A DNA stretch of 64,000 nucleotides. Origin: Profundibacterium mesophilum KAUST100406-0324 (lineage in GTDB: Bacteria; Pseudomonadota; Alphaproteobacteria; Rhodobacterales; Rhodobacteraceae). The number at the start of each line of letters is the position of its first letter. The first letter of the stretch is position 1. The notes under the pieces were generated by a model that was given only the letters and a program-made list of their open reading frames with translations, was not told the origin of the DNA and did not search any database. The stretch is taken from contig NZ_APKE01000035.1 in assembly GCF_009835145.1 (NCBI RefSeq), positions 97,157 to 161,156 on the forward strand, read 5' to 3'. This document shows, piece after piece, positions 1-9,179 of the stretch. The translations under genes and the position numbers were made by a program.

Positions 1-860
1 GCTTTGGGGATGACGGCTTTCTCTACATCGCCGAGCAGAACCGCGTGCTGCTGTTCCCGGCGGCGGAGTTCTTCTACGAATCGCCCGATGTGGCCGCCTT
101 CAACCTCGTGGCGCAAGGCGAGCTGATCCCGCCCGACGAGGAATCGTTCAACCATACCGCGCGCGTCTGCAAGATAGGGCCCGACGGAATGATCTATATC
201 TCGCTGGGCCAGCCCTTCAACGTGCCGGCCCCCGAGAAGATGGAGAAATACAACAAGCACGGGATCGGCGGCATGATCCGCATGAACACCGATGGCACGG
301 GGCGCGAGGTCTATACCCGCGGCATCCGCAATTCGGTCGGGCATGACTTCCATCCCGAAACGGGCGAGCTGTGGTTCACCGACAACCAGGTGGACGGGAT
401 GGGCGATGACATCCCGCCCGGCGAGATCAACCGCCAGACCGCCGCCGGCCAGAACTTCGGCTTTCCGTGGTATGGCGGCGGCAGCACCCGCACCAACGAG
501 TACAAGGACGAGGAGGTGCCCGCCGACGTGGTGATGCCGGCCTCCGAAACGGTGGCGCATGCCGCCGATCTGGGGATGGAATTCTACGACGGCGGCATGT
601 TCCCGCCCAAGTACAAGAATGCCATCTTCTCCGCGCAGCACGGCTCCTGGAACCGCACCACGCCGGTGGGCGCGCGGGTGATGGTCACCTTCATCGACGA
701 TGAGGGCAACGCCGCGACCGAACCCTTCGCGGAGGGCTGGATCGACGAGAACGGCGAGTATCTGGGGCGCCCCGCCGCGGTGGCCGAGCTTCGCGACGGA
801 TCGCTGCTGATTTCGGACGACCTGGCCGGCGCGCTCTACCGGATCAGCTACGAGAAATGA
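1..860 (+). CDS. PQQ-dependent sugar dehydrogenase, sorbosone dehydrogenase family (5' partial)
   Basis: The reading frame is open from the left edge (first full codon at 3), so the true start lies outside the window; 285 C-terminal residues are visible. They match the soluble beta-propeller dehydrogenases of the glucose/sorbosone dehydrogenase family, which oxidise sugars or alcohols in the periplasm with PQQ. Supporting stretches are ARVCKIGPDGMIYISLGQP and, near the middle, GHDFHPETGELWFTDN followed by GEIN, and the end SLLISDDLAGALYRI that closes the last propeller blade. The stop overlaps the start of the following di-haem cytochrome c by four bases, so the cytochrome is probably its electron acceptor. 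The substrate cannot be read from the sequence. Confidence 0.85.
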   Translation, partial: FGDDGFLYIAEQNRVLLFPAAEFFYESPDVAAFNLVAQGELIPPDEESFNHTARVCKIGPDGMIYISLGQPFNVPAPEKMEKYNKHGIGGMIRMNTDGTGREVYTRGIRNSVGHDFHPETGELWFTDNQVDGMGDDIPPGEINRQTAAGQNFGFPWYGGGSTRTNEYKDEEVPADVVMPASETVAHAADLGMEFYDGGMFPPKYKNAIFSAQHGSWNRTTPVGARVMVTFIDDEGNAATEPFAEGWIDENGEYLGRPAAVAELRDGSLLISDDLAGALYRISYEK

Positions 861-1438
861 GCCTTCGCGCCCTCATCGTCGCCGGCGGGGTTTTCCTCGC
901 CGGTGCCGCTTCGGCGCAGGATCTGCCGCAAGGGGATCCGGCCGAGGGCCGCAAGCTGGCGAACATGTGCCGCACCTGCCATGGCATCGACGGCTTTGCG
1001 AAAATCCCGATCGCGCCGCATATTGGCGGCGAGCCCGCTGGCTATATCGCCGCGCAGCTCACCGCCTTTCGCAGCGGCGCGCGGATGCACGAGATGATGA
1101 GCGTCGTCGCCGCGAGCCTGAGCGACCGGCAGATTGCCGATGTGGCCGCCTGGTATGGCGCGCAGCAGGTCAGCGCATCCGTGCCCGCCGGGGCGGACCC
1201 CGCGCCCGCGCCCTGTGCCGCATGTCATGGCGAGGACGGCATCGCCGTGGTCGAGGACGCGCCCAATCTCGCGGGCGAGACCAACATCTACATAGACACG
1301 CAGCTCAAGGCCTTCCGGGGCGGCAAGCGTGAGCACGAGGTGATGAGTCCCATCGCGGCCGAGCTGACGGATACGGAAATCCGCGCCTTTGCCGACTGGT
1401 ATGGCGCGGTCGAGCTGACGATCACATCGCCCGAGTGA
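857..1438 (+). CDS. di-haem cytochrome c (cytochrome c4-like), exported
   Basis: This 193-residue protein starts with a signal peptide (cleavage near AASA-QD, residue 20) and has two similar class I cytochrome domains, each with one haem motif: CRTCH at residues 38-42 and CAACH at 120-124. Each half ends in a matching segment (MHEMMS...AAWYGA and EHEVMS...ADWYGA) that should supply the axial Met and the closing helix, the layout of cytochrome c4. It overlaps the upstream dehydrogenase by ATGA, so the two are co-translated. The likely role is to accept electrons from the PQQ enzyme in the periplasm and pass them to the respiratory chain; that is inferred from context. Confidence 0.88.
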   Translation: MSLRALIVAGGVFLAGAASAQDLPQGDPAEGRKLANMCRTCHGIDGFAKIPIAPHIGGEPAGYIAAQLTAFRSGARMHEMMSVVAASLSDRQIADVAAWYGAQQVSASVPAGADPAPAPCAACHGEDGIAVVEDAPNLAGETNIYIDTQLKAFRGGKREHEVMSPIAAELTDTEIRAFADWYGAVELTITSPE

Positions 1439-1440
1439 TG

Positions 1441-1463
1441 GCCCGCCCCGCTTCGCGGCGGGC
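1441..1463 (+). terminator. GC-rich hairpin after the cytochrome gene
   Basis: The arms GCCCGC and GCGGGC enclose a CG-rich inner stem two bases after the cytochrome stop. A second hairpin (GGGGCC/GGCCCC) follows at about 1473-1493. Neither has a T-run, so this is a candidate transcription end before serS, not a certain one. Confidence 0.4.
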
Positions 1464-1582
1464 GGCGGCGCGGGGCCCGGGCCTGAGGCCCCGGCATGTG
1501 GGCAAGGCGGGGCCGGTCATTGGTTCCGCCGGGGCGGGAAATCGGTCATAACACGGCGACTCGAACCACAGGACCGCAGAAC

Positions 1583-2872
1583 ATGCACGATATCCGGATC
1601 ATTCGCGATGACCCCGCCGCCTTCGACGCCGCTATGGCCCGCCGGGGCCTCGATGGGATCTCGGAGCAGGTTCTGCGGATCGACGATGCGCGCCGGGCCG
1701 CAATCCATGCCGCCGAAACCGCCAAAGCTGAACAGAACGCGGCCTCCAAGAAGGTCGGCGCGGCGAAGGCATCCGGCGACGAAGCCGAGTTCGAGCGTCT
1801 TCGCGCTCTCGTCTCGCAGAAAAAGAGCGAACTTGCATCCCTCGAGGCCGAGGCAAAACAACGCGATGGCGAGCTGACGACGCTGCTGATGACCTTGCCG
1901 AACATCCTCGACGCCGAGGTGCCTGCAGGGCGCGACGAGGCGGACAATGTCGAGATCCGCCGTTGGGGCACGCCCGCCGAGTTCGATTTCACGCCTCGCG
2001 AGCATTACAAGCTCGAGGCGGCAGCCGGGCTCGACTTCGAAACGGCCGCGCGGCTCTCCGGCGCCCGGTTCGTCGTCATGCGCGGCGCGATGGCCCGCCT
2101 CCACCGCGCGCTCGCGCAGTTCATGATCGACATGCATGTCGACAGGCATGGTCTCGAGGAGACGAACGCGCCCGTCCTTGTGCGCGATGAGGCGATGCTG
2201 GGCACCGGGCAGTTGCCGAAATTCGCCGAAGACAGCTACGAGACGACGAATGGCTGGTGGCTGATCCCCACATCCGAAGTCACCCTGACCAATTCCGTGC
2301 GCGAGCAGGTGCTCGAGGCCGCCGCGCTTCCACTGCGCCTTACCGCCCATTCGCTGTGTTTCCGCTCCGAGGCCGGCAGCGCGGGAAAGGACACGGCCGG
2401 GATGCTGCGCCAGCACCAGTTCGAGAAGGTCGAGATGGTCTCGATCACCAGCGCCGCGCAGAGCACGGACGAGCACGAGCGGATGACCGGCTGCGCCGAG
2501 GCGGTCCTGCAGGCGCTCGGCCTTCCCTTCAGAACGATGCTCCTGTGCGAGGGGGATACCGGCTTCGGTGCGCGCCGCACCCACGACATCGAGGTCTGGC
2601 TTCCCGGTCAGAACACCTATCGCGAGATCTCCTCGGTCTCGAACATGGGCGACTTCCAGGCTCGCCGGATGCCCGCACGGATGCGTCCCGACGGCGGCGG
2701 CAAGCCCGAATTCGTCCATACGCTGAACGGATCGGGCCTTGCGGTCGGGCGCTGCCTGATCGCGGTTCTCGAGAACGGACAGCGCGCCGACGGCTCGGTG
2801 GCCCTGCCCGAGGCACTGCATCCCTGGATCGGCGGCAAGACCGAGATCACCGCCTCGGGCAAGCTCGCCTGA
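1583..2872 (+). CDS. serS: serine--tRNA ligase
   Basis: This cytoplasmic class II aminoacyl-tRNA synthetase charges tRNA-Ser. I chose the ATG at 1583 because it gives the family N-terminus [11 protein letters not shown] and the usual length (429 residues); the open frame runs further upstream without family-like sequence. Residues about 30-110 form the long alpha-helical tRNA-binding arm, a Lys/Glu/Ala-rich antiparallel coiled coil. The catalytic core follows, with TSEVTLTN, the motif 2 region [21 protein letters not shown] (abridged: FRSEAG...RQHQFEKVE) and the motif 3 region near the C-terminus ([17 protein letters not shown]). A tRNA-Ser(GGA) gene, one of its substrates, lies at the other end of the window. 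Confidence 0.97.
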   Translation: MHDIRIIRDDPAAFDAAMARRGLDGISEQVLRIDDARRAAIHAAETAKAEQNAASKKVGAAKASGDEAEFERLRALVSQKKSELASLEAEAKQRDGELTTLLMTLPNILDAEVPAGRDEADNVEIRRWGTPAEFDFTPREHYKLEAAAGLDFETAARLSGARFVVMRGAMARLHRALAQFMIDMHVDRHGLEETNAPVLVRDEAMLGTGQLPKFAEDSYETTNGWWLIPTSEVTLTNSVREQVLEAAALPLRLTAHSLCFRSEAGSAGKDTAGMLRQHQFEKVEMVSITSAAQSTDEHERMTGCAEAVLQALGLPFRTMLLCEGDTGFGARRTHDIEVWLPGQNTYREISSVSNMGDFQARRMPARMRPDGGGKPEFVHTLNGSGLAVGRCLIAVLENGQRADGSVALPEALHPWIGGKTEITASGKLA

Positions 2873-2947
2873 GAACGCGAACGGCTCGGAACGGCGGAGG
2901 CTCCTTCGCCATTGCCGAGCCGCCACGCACCGCTATCTTGCCCACGC

Positions 2948-3649
2948 ATGTGGAAAGCCCTTCTCGTTCTCGCGCTTGCCCTGGCCTTCGCCGCGGCGCC
3001 GCTCCTGACCCCCGATTTCGGTGGGTTCGATCCGTCGCTCTATCCGCAGCCGCAGGATGACCCGCCGGTGCAGCCCAAGGGCTATGCCTTCGCGATCTGG
3101 GGGCTGATCTATGCCTGGCTGGTCATCCATGCCGGGTTCGGCGTGATCGCGCGAGCGCGCCATGACGACTGGACCCCCACACGGCGCCCGCTCGCGGCCA
3201 GCCTGCTCGTGGGTGTGCCCTGGTTATCGGTCGCGATGATGAGTCCGGTCTGGGCCTCGATCATGATCTGGATCATGCTCGTCTGCGCGATCGCGGCCCT
3301 GCTGCGTGCGGGTCCGGCCGATCACTGGCTGCTGCGCGCCCCGATCGGGCTCTATGCCGGATGGTTGACCGCGGCCAGCTTCGTCTCCCTCGGCCTGCTC
3401 GCCGCGGGCTGGGGCCTCGTGGATCAACGCATCGCCGCCTGGGCCGCCGTCGCCGGGACCGTGCTCTTCGCCATCGCCGTACAAAGGCGCAGCACGGCCC
3501 GCACCTATGGCGCGGCGGTGGTCTGGGCCTTCATCGCCATCGCGGTGCAGAACTACGCCACCGACCCGTGGCTGACCGGCGGCGCCCTGGTGGCGGCCGC
3601 GCTCATCGCCATCGTGGCCGCCATCGGGCCGAACCGGCGCTACCGCTGA
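2948..3649 (+). CDS. multi-pass inner-membrane protein, tryptophan-rich sensory protein (TspO-like) type
   Basis: A 233-residue integral membrane protein with about six hydrophobic segments. It opens with the helix WKALLVLALALAFAAAPLL and then has PPVQPKGYAFAIWGLIYAW, which resembles the Trp-rich segment of TspO/MBR-type proteins and many Rhodobacteraceae homologues. I chose the ATG at 2948 because the helix begins immediately after it; an ATG at 2912 would add a hydrophilic leader. The function is not known from sequence. Porphyrin or tetrapyrrole-related sensing is proposed for true TspO, but the similarity here is only partial. It converges on der with a six-base gap. Confidence 0.6.
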   Translation: MWKALLVLALALAFAAAPLLTPDFGGFDPSLYPQPQDDPPVQPKGYAFAIWGLIYAWLVIHAGFGVIARARHDDWTPTRRPLAASLLVGVPWLSVAMMSPVWASIMIWIMLVCAIAALLRAGPADHWLLRAPIGLYAGWLTAASFVSLGLLAAGWGLVDQRIAAWAAVAGTVLFAIAVQRRSTARTYGAAVVWAFIAIAVQNYATDPWLTGGALVAAALIAIVAAIGPNRRYR

Positions 3650-3655
3650 GGGCGG

Positions 3656-5134
3656 TCAGCCGCTGGCCGGTCCTTTCCCCAGATGCTTGCGAAGCCGTGA
3701 GGGCGTCGATTTCTTGTTGTTCTTGTACGGATTGTCCTCGGCCTGGCTCCGCAGGTAGAGCCGGATCGGCGTGCCGGGCATGTCGAAATGCTCACGCAGA
3801 CCATTCACCAGATACCGGTTGTAGCTCTCGGCGAGCTTGTCAGGATGCGAGCACATGACCACGAAGCCCGGCGGGCGGGTCTTGGCCTGGGTCATGTAGC
3901 GCAGCTTGATGCGTCTGCCGCCGGGAGCGGGCGGCGGATGCGCCTCGACCATCGCCCCGAGCCAACGGTTCAGCCGCGCGGTCGAGATGCGCCTGTTCCA
4001 GACTTCATGTGCCCTGATGACCGCGGCCTGCAACTTGTCGAGATTCTTGCCGGTTTTGGCGGAGACGGTGACGAGGGGCGCGCCGCGAAGCTGCGGCAGC
4101 AACCGCTCGAAGGCTTCGCGCAGCTCGCGTGCCTTGTTGGACTTGTCGTCCTCGATATCCCACTTGTTCACGGCGATGACGACCGCCCGTCCCTCTCGCT
4201 CGGCGAGGTCGGCAAGGCGGAGATCCTGTTGCTCGAAGGGGATCGATACATCGAGAAGCAGGATCACGACCTCGGCGAACTTGATGGCGCGCAGCCCGTC
4301 GGAGACGCTCATCCGCTCGAGCTTCTCCTGGACCTTCGCCTTCTTGCGCATGCCGGCCGTGTCGAAAAGGCGGACGGGCACATCGTCCCAGTCCATCGTG
4401 ACGGAAATGGAATCGCGCGTGATGCCCGCCTCCGGCCCGGTCAAGAGCCGCTCCTCGCCAAGGAACTGATTGATCAGGGTGGACTTTCCCGCATTGGGCC
4501 GGCCGACGACCGCGACCTGGAGCGGCTTCTCACGCGTCGGCACGCGCGGGGCATCCTCGGGCTCGCCCTTGTCGTCGAGGCGCAGCGTGACATCCGTCTC
4601 CGGCGCCTCGGCGCTGTCGTGGCGGGCCCGCTCGGCGAAGGCATCCGCGAGGGGCATGAGCTGCGCATGCAGATCGTTGAGCCCCTCGCCGTGCTCGGCG
4701 GAAAGCGCGATCGGCTCGCCGAGCCCGAGCCCCCAGGCCTCGATCAATCCGCCCTCGGCGGCGCGTCCCTCGGCCTTGTTGGCCGCGAGGATCACGTTGG
4801 CATTCTTCTTGCGCAGGATCTCGGCGAAGATCTCGTCCGTTGGCAGGATCCCGACCCGGGCATCGACCATGAAGAGGCAGATATCGGCCATCTCGACGGC
4901 GCGCTCGGTCAGCCTGCGCATCCGTCCCTGCAGCGAATCGTCCGTCGCCTCTTCGAGACCGGCCGTATCGATGACGGTGAAGCGCAGATCGCCGAGCCGC
5001 GCCGCGCCTTCGCGCAGGTCGCGGGTGACGCCCGGCTGGTCATCCACGAGCGCGAGGCGCTTGCCGACGAGGCGGTTGAAGAGGGTCGACTTGCCCACAT
5101 TCGGGCGGCCGACGATGGCAAGGGTGAAACTCAT
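3656..5134 (-). CDS. der: GTPase Der (EngA), ribosome assembly
   Basis: Der is an essential GTPase with two G domains that acts in maturation of the 50S ribosomal subunit. Both are plain: the first has [12 protein letters not shown] at about residue 8 and DTAGLEE, the second has [12 protein letters not shown] near residue 213, [11 protein letters not shown] and the NKWD specificity motif. The C-terminal KH-like domain follows, ending in a basic tail ([17 protein letters not shown]). Its 492 residues are normal. It is the last gene of a minus-strand set yfgM-like, bamB, der, the same order as in enterobacteria, which links outer-membrane assembly and ribosome biogenesis genes in one transcript. 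Confidence 0.97.
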   Translation of the reverse strand: MSFTLAIVGRPNVGKSTLFNRLVGKRLALVDDQPGVTRDLREGAARLGDLRFTVIDTAGLEEATDDSLQGRMRRLTERAVEMADICLFMVDARVGILPTDEIFAEILRKKNANVILAANKAEGRAAEGGLIEAWGLGLGEPIALSAEHGEGLNDLHAQLMPLADAFAERARHDSAEAPETDVTLRLDDKGEPEDAPRVPTREKPLQVAVVGRPNAGKSTLINQFLGEERLLTGPEAGITRDSISVTMDWDDVPVRLFDTAGMRKKAKVQEKLERMSVSDGLRAIKFAEVVILLLDVSIPFEQQDLRLADLAEREGRAVVIAVNKWDIEDDKSNKARELREAFERLLPQLRGAPLVTVSAKTGKNLDKLQAAVIRAHEVWNRRISTARLNRWLGAMVEAHPPPAPGGRRIKLRYMTQAKTRPPGFVVMCSHPDKLAESYNRYLVNGLREHFDMPGTPIRLYLRSQAEDNPYKNNKKSTPSRLRKHLGKGPASG

Positions 5135-5180
5135 GGCCGTCTCCGATCACTCAGGCTGAGGCCCATATACCCTTTGTCGC

Positions 5181-6485
5181 CTATCTGAAAGCCAGAAGCT
5201 GTCCAGCCTGCGAGACGACGTAGAGGGTGCGTCCGGCGACAACGGGATTGGTGCTCGCGCCCGAGGGCAGCTCGAGACGCCGCAGGATGCGGCCGCTGAC
5301 CGGATCGGCCCCGCGCAGATACCCGTCCGAGGAGGCGATCCACAAAAGGCCGCCCGCCAGGATCGGCCCGTAATGGGCGTAGACGGCCTCCCGCCGCTTG
5401 GGCAGGGGCGATTCGAAATAGGGCAGCGGATTGGACCAGATCCGCTCGCCGGTCGCCGCGTCGAGGCGGATCAGCTCGGCCTGGTCGGTCGCCGCGAAGA
5501 GCGAGCCGCCGCTCACGAGCGGCGGGGACATCGCGCCCTCGCGCGCTTCCCAAAGCTGCGTTCCGCTCGACAGATCGAAGGCCGCGATCCGCCCCGAGGG
5601 ATTGCCCGCGTAGACGGTGTTCCCCTTGATGACCGGATCGCCCGTGATGTCGGTGATCGAGGCATAGGTCGGCTCCGGCCTGTTGCCCGCGACATGGCCC
5701 TTCCAGACCCGCGTGCCCCCCACCGGCAGCGCAGCGATGATCTCGGTGCTCGAGAAGGGAAAGACGGCATAGCCTTCCGCGATCGCGGGCGCCGCGCCGT
5801 TGACCACGCCCGCCTCGCTCGGGGTGCCCGTGAAGCTCCAGCGCACGCGGCCGTCGGCGGTGTCGATGGCCAAGGCCCGCGCATCGCGGGTCACCACGTA
5901 GACCAGATCGTTCGCGACCGTCGGCGCGCCGGTGGCGGTCGCGTCGAGATCCTGCCGCCAAAGCTCGGCCCCGGTCGCCACGTCGAGCGCGGCGAGACCG
6001 GCGAAGCCCGTCGAGACGAAGAGTTTGCCGCCCGACACGGCGAGCCCGGCGCCCGATGCGTCATCCGTCCGCTCGCCGGCCGGCGTGAGATCCGCCGACC
6101 ACAGCCTGCGTCCGGCCAGATCATGCGCCATGACGCGGGCGCGGCTGTCGACCGTGAAGATGCGCCCGGCATCGATTGCCGGGTCGGCGGTGATGTGATG
6201 CTTGCGTCCCTCGCCCTGCCCGATCGGCGTGGACCATACAAGGCGCGGCGTGGCCGAGAACGCCGCATGTCCCTGCGCATGGGCGGGACCGCCTGCACGA
6301 TGGGTCCAGGAGGCGATATCGACCGCCGGCGGCAGCGTGATCGGCAGGGCGCGGTCCACGGAGGAGGCGGCGGGCCGCTCACCGTCGACCGTCAGCCGCT
6401 CGCCGCTCAGGATCAGCTCGGGCTCCGTGCAGCCGGCTGCGAGACTGCCCAGAATGGCGGCGATCAGTGCCGGTTTGATGGTCAT
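5181..6485 (-). CDS. bamB: outer-membrane assembly lipoprotein BamB-like (PQQ-repeat beta-propeller)
   Basis: A 434-residue lipoprotein. The ATG at 6485 is preceded by an AGGGG ribosome-binding site and gives a lipoprotein signal ending in LAAGC (Cys about residue 18). The body is an eight-bladed propeller of PQQ-like repeats, seen as recurring segments such as GKLFVSTGFAGLAALD, ATGERIWSNPLP and GQLLAFR. In the BAM complex such a protein hangs on the periplasmic face of the outer membrane and helps BamA fold beta-barrel proteins. Its place between a yfgM-like gene and der supports BamB over a PQQ enzyme, since PQQ ligands and a dehydrogenase active site are not apparent. Confidence 0.85.
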   Translation of the reverse strand: MTIKPALIAAILGSLAAGCTEPELILSGERLTVDGERPAASSVDRALPITLPPAVDIASWTHRAGGPAHAQGHAAFSATPRLVWSTPIGQGEGRKHHITADPAIDAGRIFTVDSRARVMAHDLAGRRLWSADLTPAGERTDDASGAGLAVSGGKLFVSTGFAGLAALDVATGAELWRQDLDATATGAPTVANDLVYVVTRDARALAIDTADGRVRWSFTGTPSEAGVVNGAAPAIAEGYAVFPFSSTEIIAALPVGGTRVWKGHVAGNRPEPTYASITDITGDPVIKGNTVYAGNPSGRIAAFDLSSGTQLWEAREGAMSPPLVSGGSLFAATDQAELIRLDAATGERIWSNPLPYFESPLPKRREAVYAHYGPILAGGLLWIASSDGYLRGADPVSGRILRRLELPSGASTNPVVAGRTLYVVSQAGQLLAFR

Positions 6486-6552
6486 CGCTTTGCCCCTACC
6501 CGTCCCGTTCATTGGATCGTGCGGCGGCGATCCCGCCAGCCGCGCGCCGTTT

Positions 6553-7197
6553 TCAGCCAGCGTCGAGCGATCCGCCGAGCGCCACAATCAACTGCGACAC
6601 ACGCCGGCGCAAGTCCGGGGTCGCATCGCCATCCTCGAGAATGGCGCGCAGTCGCTCGAGTGCCGCATCTTTCTGCTCCGCGGCGACTTCCGCGAGGGCG
6701 AGCTGCTCGAGCGCGAGGAGCCTGAAGGGGGCGCCGGGTGCCTGCAGGGGCTCCAGGAGGGCGGCGATCCGCTCGAGCGGAAGCGTGTCCTGCTCGATCA
6801 TGACGATCTTCAGGGCGGCGAGGTCGCGGTAGAGCTGCGGCAGCTCGCCGCCGGCGACGATCTCCTCGAGCTGCGTGACCGCGGGGCCCGCGCCATCGCT
6901 GCCCTCGGCGGCCATCATCGCGATCACGGCACGCTGCGCCCCTTCGGCGGGGATTGCCAGAAGCGCCGCGCGCCGCGCCTCGGGGCTGTCCTTTGCGAGG
7001 GAGGCGAGGATCGCATCGCCGAACGCCTGCGCCTGTGCGGCATCGCGCGCCTGGCGCCATTCGTTCCACGCAGCGCCCCCGACGATCAGCACGACCGCGA
7101 GCACCGCGATCCAGCCATAACGCTTGATGAAGCCGAACAGGCGCTCGCGCCGGACCTCTTCGGACACTTCGTCGATGAAACTGTCGGTATTGCTCAC
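6553..7197 (-). CDS. YfgM-like tetratricopeptide-repeat membrane protein
   Basis: This 214-residue protein has a short charged cytoplasmic N-terminus (SFIDEVSEEVRRERLFGF), one transmembrane helix at about residues 31-45 (IAVLAVVLIVGGAAW) and an all-helical Ala/Leu-rich periplasmic domain with weak TPR character. That is the layout of YfgM, which in E. coli associates with the Sec translocon and periplasmic chaperones. It heads the minus-strand set yfgM-bamB-der. The protein family is recognised mainly by layout and gene order, so the detailed role is inferred. Confidence 0.78.
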   Translation of the reverse strand: MSNTDSFIDEVSEEVRRERLFGFIKRYGWIAVLAVVLIVGGAAWNEWRQARDAAQAQAFGDAILASLAKDSPEARRAALLAIPAEGAQRAVIAMMAAEGSDGAGPAVTQLEEIVAGGELPQLYRDLAALKIVMIEQDTLPLERIAALLEPLQAPGAPFRLLALEQLALAEVAAEQKDAALERLRAILEDGDATPDLRRRVSQLIVALGGSLDAG

Positions 7198-7279
7198 GCC
7201 TGCCTCCGGATTGCTGCGCCCGTCTTACCCCGAGCGCGCGGGAAATGTGAAGCGGTTGCGGCACCGCGCCCGCGCGGTC

Positions 7280-9082
7280 TCACGCGTTCTCCTCCTCGGC
7301 GGCCTGTCTTTGCCAAAGGCTGGCATAACGCCCCCCGCGAGCCAGGAGCGCGGTATGCGATCCGCTTTCGACAATCAGGCCGTTCTCGAGCACCACGATC
7401 CGGTCCGCGTCGGCGATGGTCGAAAGACGGTGTGCGATGGTCAGGACCGTGCGCCCTTCGCCCATCGCGCGCAGCTGATCCTGGATGTCGCGCTCCGTCT
7501 CGGTATCGAGCGCGCTCGTGGCCTCGTCCAGCAGCAGGATGGGCGGATCCTTGAGCAGGGTGCGGGCGATGCCGACGCGCTGCTTCTCGCCGCCCGAGAG
7601 TTTCAGCCCGCGCTCGCCCACGGCCGTGTCGTAGCCCTCTGGCAAGGCGATGATGAAATCGTGGATACGCGCATGCCTGGCGGCCGCCTCGATCTCGGCC
7701 TCGCTGGCACCGGGCCTGCCATAGGCGATGTTGTAGCGGATCGTGTCGTTGAAAAGCACCGTGTCCTGCGGCACGACGCCGATCTGCGCGTGCAGGCTGT
7801 CCTGCGTGACATCGCGCAGGTCCTGCCCGTCGATCCGGATCGATCCGCCATTGACGTCGTAGAAGCGGAAAAGGAGCCGGCCGATCGTGGATTTGCCCGA
7901 ACCCGACGGGCCCACGATGGCCCAGCGCTCGCCGGCCGGCACGCGCAAGGTGATCCCCTTGAGTATGGGACGCGCGGCATCGTAGCCGAAGCTGACATTG
8001 TCGAAGACGACCTCGCCGCCACTCACGCGCAGCTCGCGCGCATCGGCCGCATCGCGCACCTCCGCAGGCTGCTCGAGAAGACCGAACATCTCTCCCATGT
8101 CCACGAGCGCCTGCCGGATCTCGCGATAGACGGTCCCAAGGAAGTTCAGCGGCGTGGTGATCTGGATCATGTAGGCGTTGACCATGACGAAATCGCCCGT
8201 CGTCAGCGCGCCGCTCTGAACGCCCGCCGCCGCCATCACCATCACCGTGACCAGCCCGGCGGTGATCAGCAGGGCCTGTCCGAAATTCAGGAAGGACAGG
8301 GTATAGGCGGTCTTGATCGCGGCCTTCTGGTAGCCGGCCATCGCCATGTCGTAGCGCTCCGCCTCGCGCAGTTCGGCGCCGAAATACTTCACCGTCTCGA
8401 AATTGAGCAGGCTGTCGATCGCCTTCTGGTTCGCGTCCTGGTCCTGGGCGTTCATCTCGCGGCGGATCTTAACGCGCCATTCGGTGATGGCGAAGGTGAA
8501 GGCGACATAGAGCACCACCGTCACCGCGAGAACCAGCAGGTAGCGGATGTCGAAGACGACGGCGAGCACCACCCCCGTCAGGATCAGCTCGAGCGCCAGG
8601 GGCCCGATCGAGAAGAGCAGGAAGCGCAGCAGGAACTCCACCCCCTTCACCCCGCGCTCGATGATCCGGCTCAGCCCCCCGGTCTTGCGGCTGATGTGGT
8701 AGCGCAGGCTCATCCTGTGGATATGGGTGAAGGTCTCGAGCGCCAGTTGCCGCAAGGCCCGTTGCCCGACTGCGGCGAAGAAGCCGTCGCGCAATTGGTT
8801 GAAGCCCGTGCTGAAGAGCCGCGCCATGCCGTAAGCGACGGTCAGCCCGATCGCCCCGGCGCCCAGCATCCACGCCGCCGAAGCCCCCTCGCCCGACAGA
8901 TTGTCGACGGCGGCCTTGTAGAAGAAGGGCGTGGCGATCGCGATCAGCTTGGCGATCAGGAGCATCACCATCGCCGCGACGACGCGGCGCTTCACCCAGC
9001 CCTGCCCCTTTGGCCACAGGTAGGGGGCCACGCGCATGATGACCCGCAGGCCGCTGGCATTCGTCTGCGTGTCTTGTGTCAT
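7280..9082 (-). CDS. Atm1-type ABC exporter (fused permease and ATPase)
   Basis: A 600-residue half-transporter with an N-terminal six-helix membrane domain (roughly residues 20-320) and a C-terminal ATPase. The ATPase shows Walker A GPSGSGKST, signature LSGGEKQRVGIARTLL, Walker B ILLLDEATSALD and the switch His in TIAHRLSTI. Segments such as ITEWRVKIRREMN, DSLLNFETVKYFGAE and VYREIRQALVDMGEMF are typical of the Atm1/heavy-metal-exporter group, which moves glutathione-linked metals or sulfur species out of the cytoplasm to support Fe-S cluster and metal balance. The specific substrate is not visible in the sequence. It stands alone between rarD and the yfgM-like gene. Confidence 0.9.
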   Translation of the reverse strand: MTQDTQTNASGLRVIMRVAPYLWPKGQGWVKRRVVAAMVMLLIAKLIAIATPFFYKAAVDNLSGEGASAAWMLGAGAIGLTVAYGMARLFSTGFNQLRDGFFAAVGQRALRQLALETFTHIHRMSLRYHISRKTGGLSRIIERGVKGVEFLLRFLLFSIGPLALELILTGVVLAVVFDIRYLLVLAVTVVLYVAFTFAITEWRVKIRREMNAQDQDANQKAIDSLLNFETVKYFGAELREAERYDMAMAGYQKAAIKTAYTLSFLNFGQALLITAGLVTVMVMAAAGVQSGALTTGDFVMVNAYMIQITTPLNFLGTVYREIRQALVDMGEMFGLLEQPAEVRDAADARELRVSGGEVVFDNVSFGYDAARPILKGITLRVPAGERWAIVGPSGSGKSTIGRLLFRFYDVNGGSIRIDGQDLRDVTQDSLHAQIGVVPQDTVLFNDTIRYNIAYGRPGASEAEIEAAARHARIHDFIIALPEGYDTAVGERGLKLSGGEKQRVGIARTLLKDPPILLLDEATSALDTETERDIQDQLRAMGEGRTVLTIAHRLSTIADADRIVVLENGLIVESGSHTALLARGGRYASLWQRQAAEEENA

Positions 9083-9179
9083 GGTCCCCGTCCTCGATGA
9101 GGCGCGGAGGGTATGCGAGCCCGGCGGGGATGACCAGTGCCGCGGCTCGGCCCCGCCAGCGCCCGGCCCCTCGCCGCTG

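Noticed and set aside
1517..2926. A 469-residue open frame opposite serS.
   Set aside because: Shadow of serS caused by high GC; no family features.
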